A stretch of DNA of 14,828 bases from an uncultured Clostridia bacterium (GTDB taxonomy: Bacteria > Bacillota > Clostridia > TANB77 > CAG-508): contig CAKPKU010000042.1 in assembly GCA_934167365.1 (NCBI GenBank), positions 1 through 14,828 of the forward strand, given 5' to 3'. The position numbers and the translations under genes were made by a program. Under the pieces are notes generated by a model, which saw only the letters and a program-made list of their open reading frames with translations, searched no databases and was not told the origin of the DNA. Shown piece by piece: positions 13,950-14,828 of this stretch (within the stretch, counting starts at the first letter, position 1; each line of letters starts with the position of its first letter).

Positions 13950-14828
13950 TTACTTTTTATCAGTTTTTTCAAGAGTTATTTTCCCTAATTTTCCGTTTCT
14001 AAATTCATCTAATAATATTACAGAAACCTTCTCATAATCAACACTTCCTCCTGATATTATTGCCCCTCTTTTCTTGCCTATTAATTCAAATATTTCTAAA
14101 TATTTGTCATTTTCATCTATATCGTTTGATTGACTCATTATTTCATCGATTTTATTATCTAATTTATATCTTTCTGAAAGATTTTGCTTATAATTTTTTA
14201 CTAAATATTTTAACAATAGAAACGCTATTTCTGTTTTTTCTAGTATATCATCCTTTATTGTTCCTGTGAATGCTAAATTCGTTGCCACTTCTTCACTTCC
14301 TAGTTTTGGCCATAGTACACCTGGTGTATCCATTAGCTCTATACCTTCATCTACACGAATCCATTGTTTTTGACGCGTTACACCTGGCTTATTTCCTACT
14401 TTTGCAGATGTTTTTTTTGATATTCTATTTATAAATGATGATTTTCCTACATTTGGAATACCTAATACTAATACTCTTATACTTTTTCCTGATCTTCCTT
14501 TTTGTGCTGATTTTTCTTTTGTTTCAGCAGACACTGTATGGATTTTTTTGATTACTTCACGTATTCCCTTGCCTGAATTTGAGTCTGTTATTACTGCTGG
14601 AATATCATTTTTTTCAAAGTATTTTACCCAATTTGCTGTTTGTGTATCATCTGCTAAATCAGCTTTGTTTAGTACTTCTATTTTATTTTTGTTTTTTATG
14701 TATTCTTGTATGTCAGGATTTTGACTTGAAATTGGTATTCTTGCATCCAATATTTCTACTACTAAATCCACTAGTTTTAGGTCTTCTATTATTTGTCTTT
14801 TAGTTTTCGCCATGTGACCTGGGTACCA
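13950..14828 (-). CDS. rbgA: Ribosome biogenesis GTPase RbgA (YlqF), 5' end cut by the window edge
   Basis: A circularly permuted GTPase needed for a late step of 50S subunit assembly. The frame stays open to the window edge and reads WYPGHMAKTKRQI, the family's N-terminal signature. The ATG at 14813 is therefore internal and only a few residues are missing. Counting from that methionine, the G motifs come in permuted order: G4 NKAD (49-52), G5 DSNSGKG (77-83), G1 GIPNVGKSS (118-126), G2 PGVTR (143-147) and G3 DTPG (162-165). The C-terminal RNA-binding helical domain (about 175-280) follows. mrnC begins about 55 bases downstream with no terminator between them, so the two rRNA-maturation genes probably share a transcript. 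Confidence 0.96.
   Translation of the reverse strand, partial: WYPGHMAKTKRQIIEDLKLVDLVVEILDARIPISSQNPDIQEYIKNKNKIEVLNKADLADDTQTANWVKYFEKNDIPAVITDSNSGKGIREVIKKIHTVSAETKEKSAQKGRSGKSIRVLVLGIPNVGKSSFINRISKKTSAKVGNKPGVTRQKQWIRVDEGIELMDTPGVLWPKLGSEEVATNLAFTGTIKDDILEKTEIAFLLLKYLVKNYKQNLSERYKLDNKIDEIMSQSNDIDENDKYLEIFELIGKKRGAIISGGSVDYEKVSVILLDEFRNGKLGKITLEKTDKK

Noticed and set aside
1..14828. CRISPR arrays, tRNA or rRNA genes, transposase or integrase genes
   Set aside because: No regularly spaced repeats, cloverleaf-like segments or recombinase motifs seen on either strand.

Overview
The window is strongly AT-rich (roughly a quarter to 30 percent GC, judged by eye) and nearly all genes lie on the minus strand. 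Shine-Dalgarno sites of the GGGAG/AGGAGG and GGTGAT types, an RbgA, a mini-RNase III, a Firmicutes-style secA/prfB pair and a GHKL sensor kinase point to a low-GC Firmicute, most likely a member of the Clostridia. The species cannot be told from this.

Reading down the minus strand from the right end, the first block is an RNA/ribosome operon: rbgA (50S assembly GTPase, 5' end outside the window), mrnC (mini-RNase III for 23S rRNA, with a TTG start) and an MTA/SAH nucleosidase-like gene. It converges on the only plus-strand gene, a membrane-anchored DUF1980/YcgQ-domain protein. A long bidirectional hairpin terminator separates the two. The plus-strand gene shares a divergent promoter region with secA.

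Downstream of secA lies an accessory island of about 6.3 kb between secA and prfB, two genes that are neighbours in many Firmicutes. It holds: (1) a two-gene restriction-modification system closely resembling EcoRV (endonuclease, then a D12-class adenine methylase one base later), with its own promoter and terminator; (2) a PHP-domain phosphoesterase; (3) the C-terminal stub of a YhcG-type (DUF1016) nuclease, then a decayed stretch; (4) a DUF3592-like gene broken by an in-frame TAA and perhaps a frameshift; (5) a LiaF-like membrane protein; (6) an orphan AgrC/HPK10-type sensor kinase. I found no GATATC, the EcoRV site, anywhere in the window. This fits a resident, active EcoRV-type system.

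The left block resumes core functions: prfB, whose synthesis requires a programmed +1 frameshift at CTT TGA C; a small membrane protein; and lysC (aspartate kinase, 3' end outside the window), preceded by a hairpin with a U-tract directly before its ribosome binding site.
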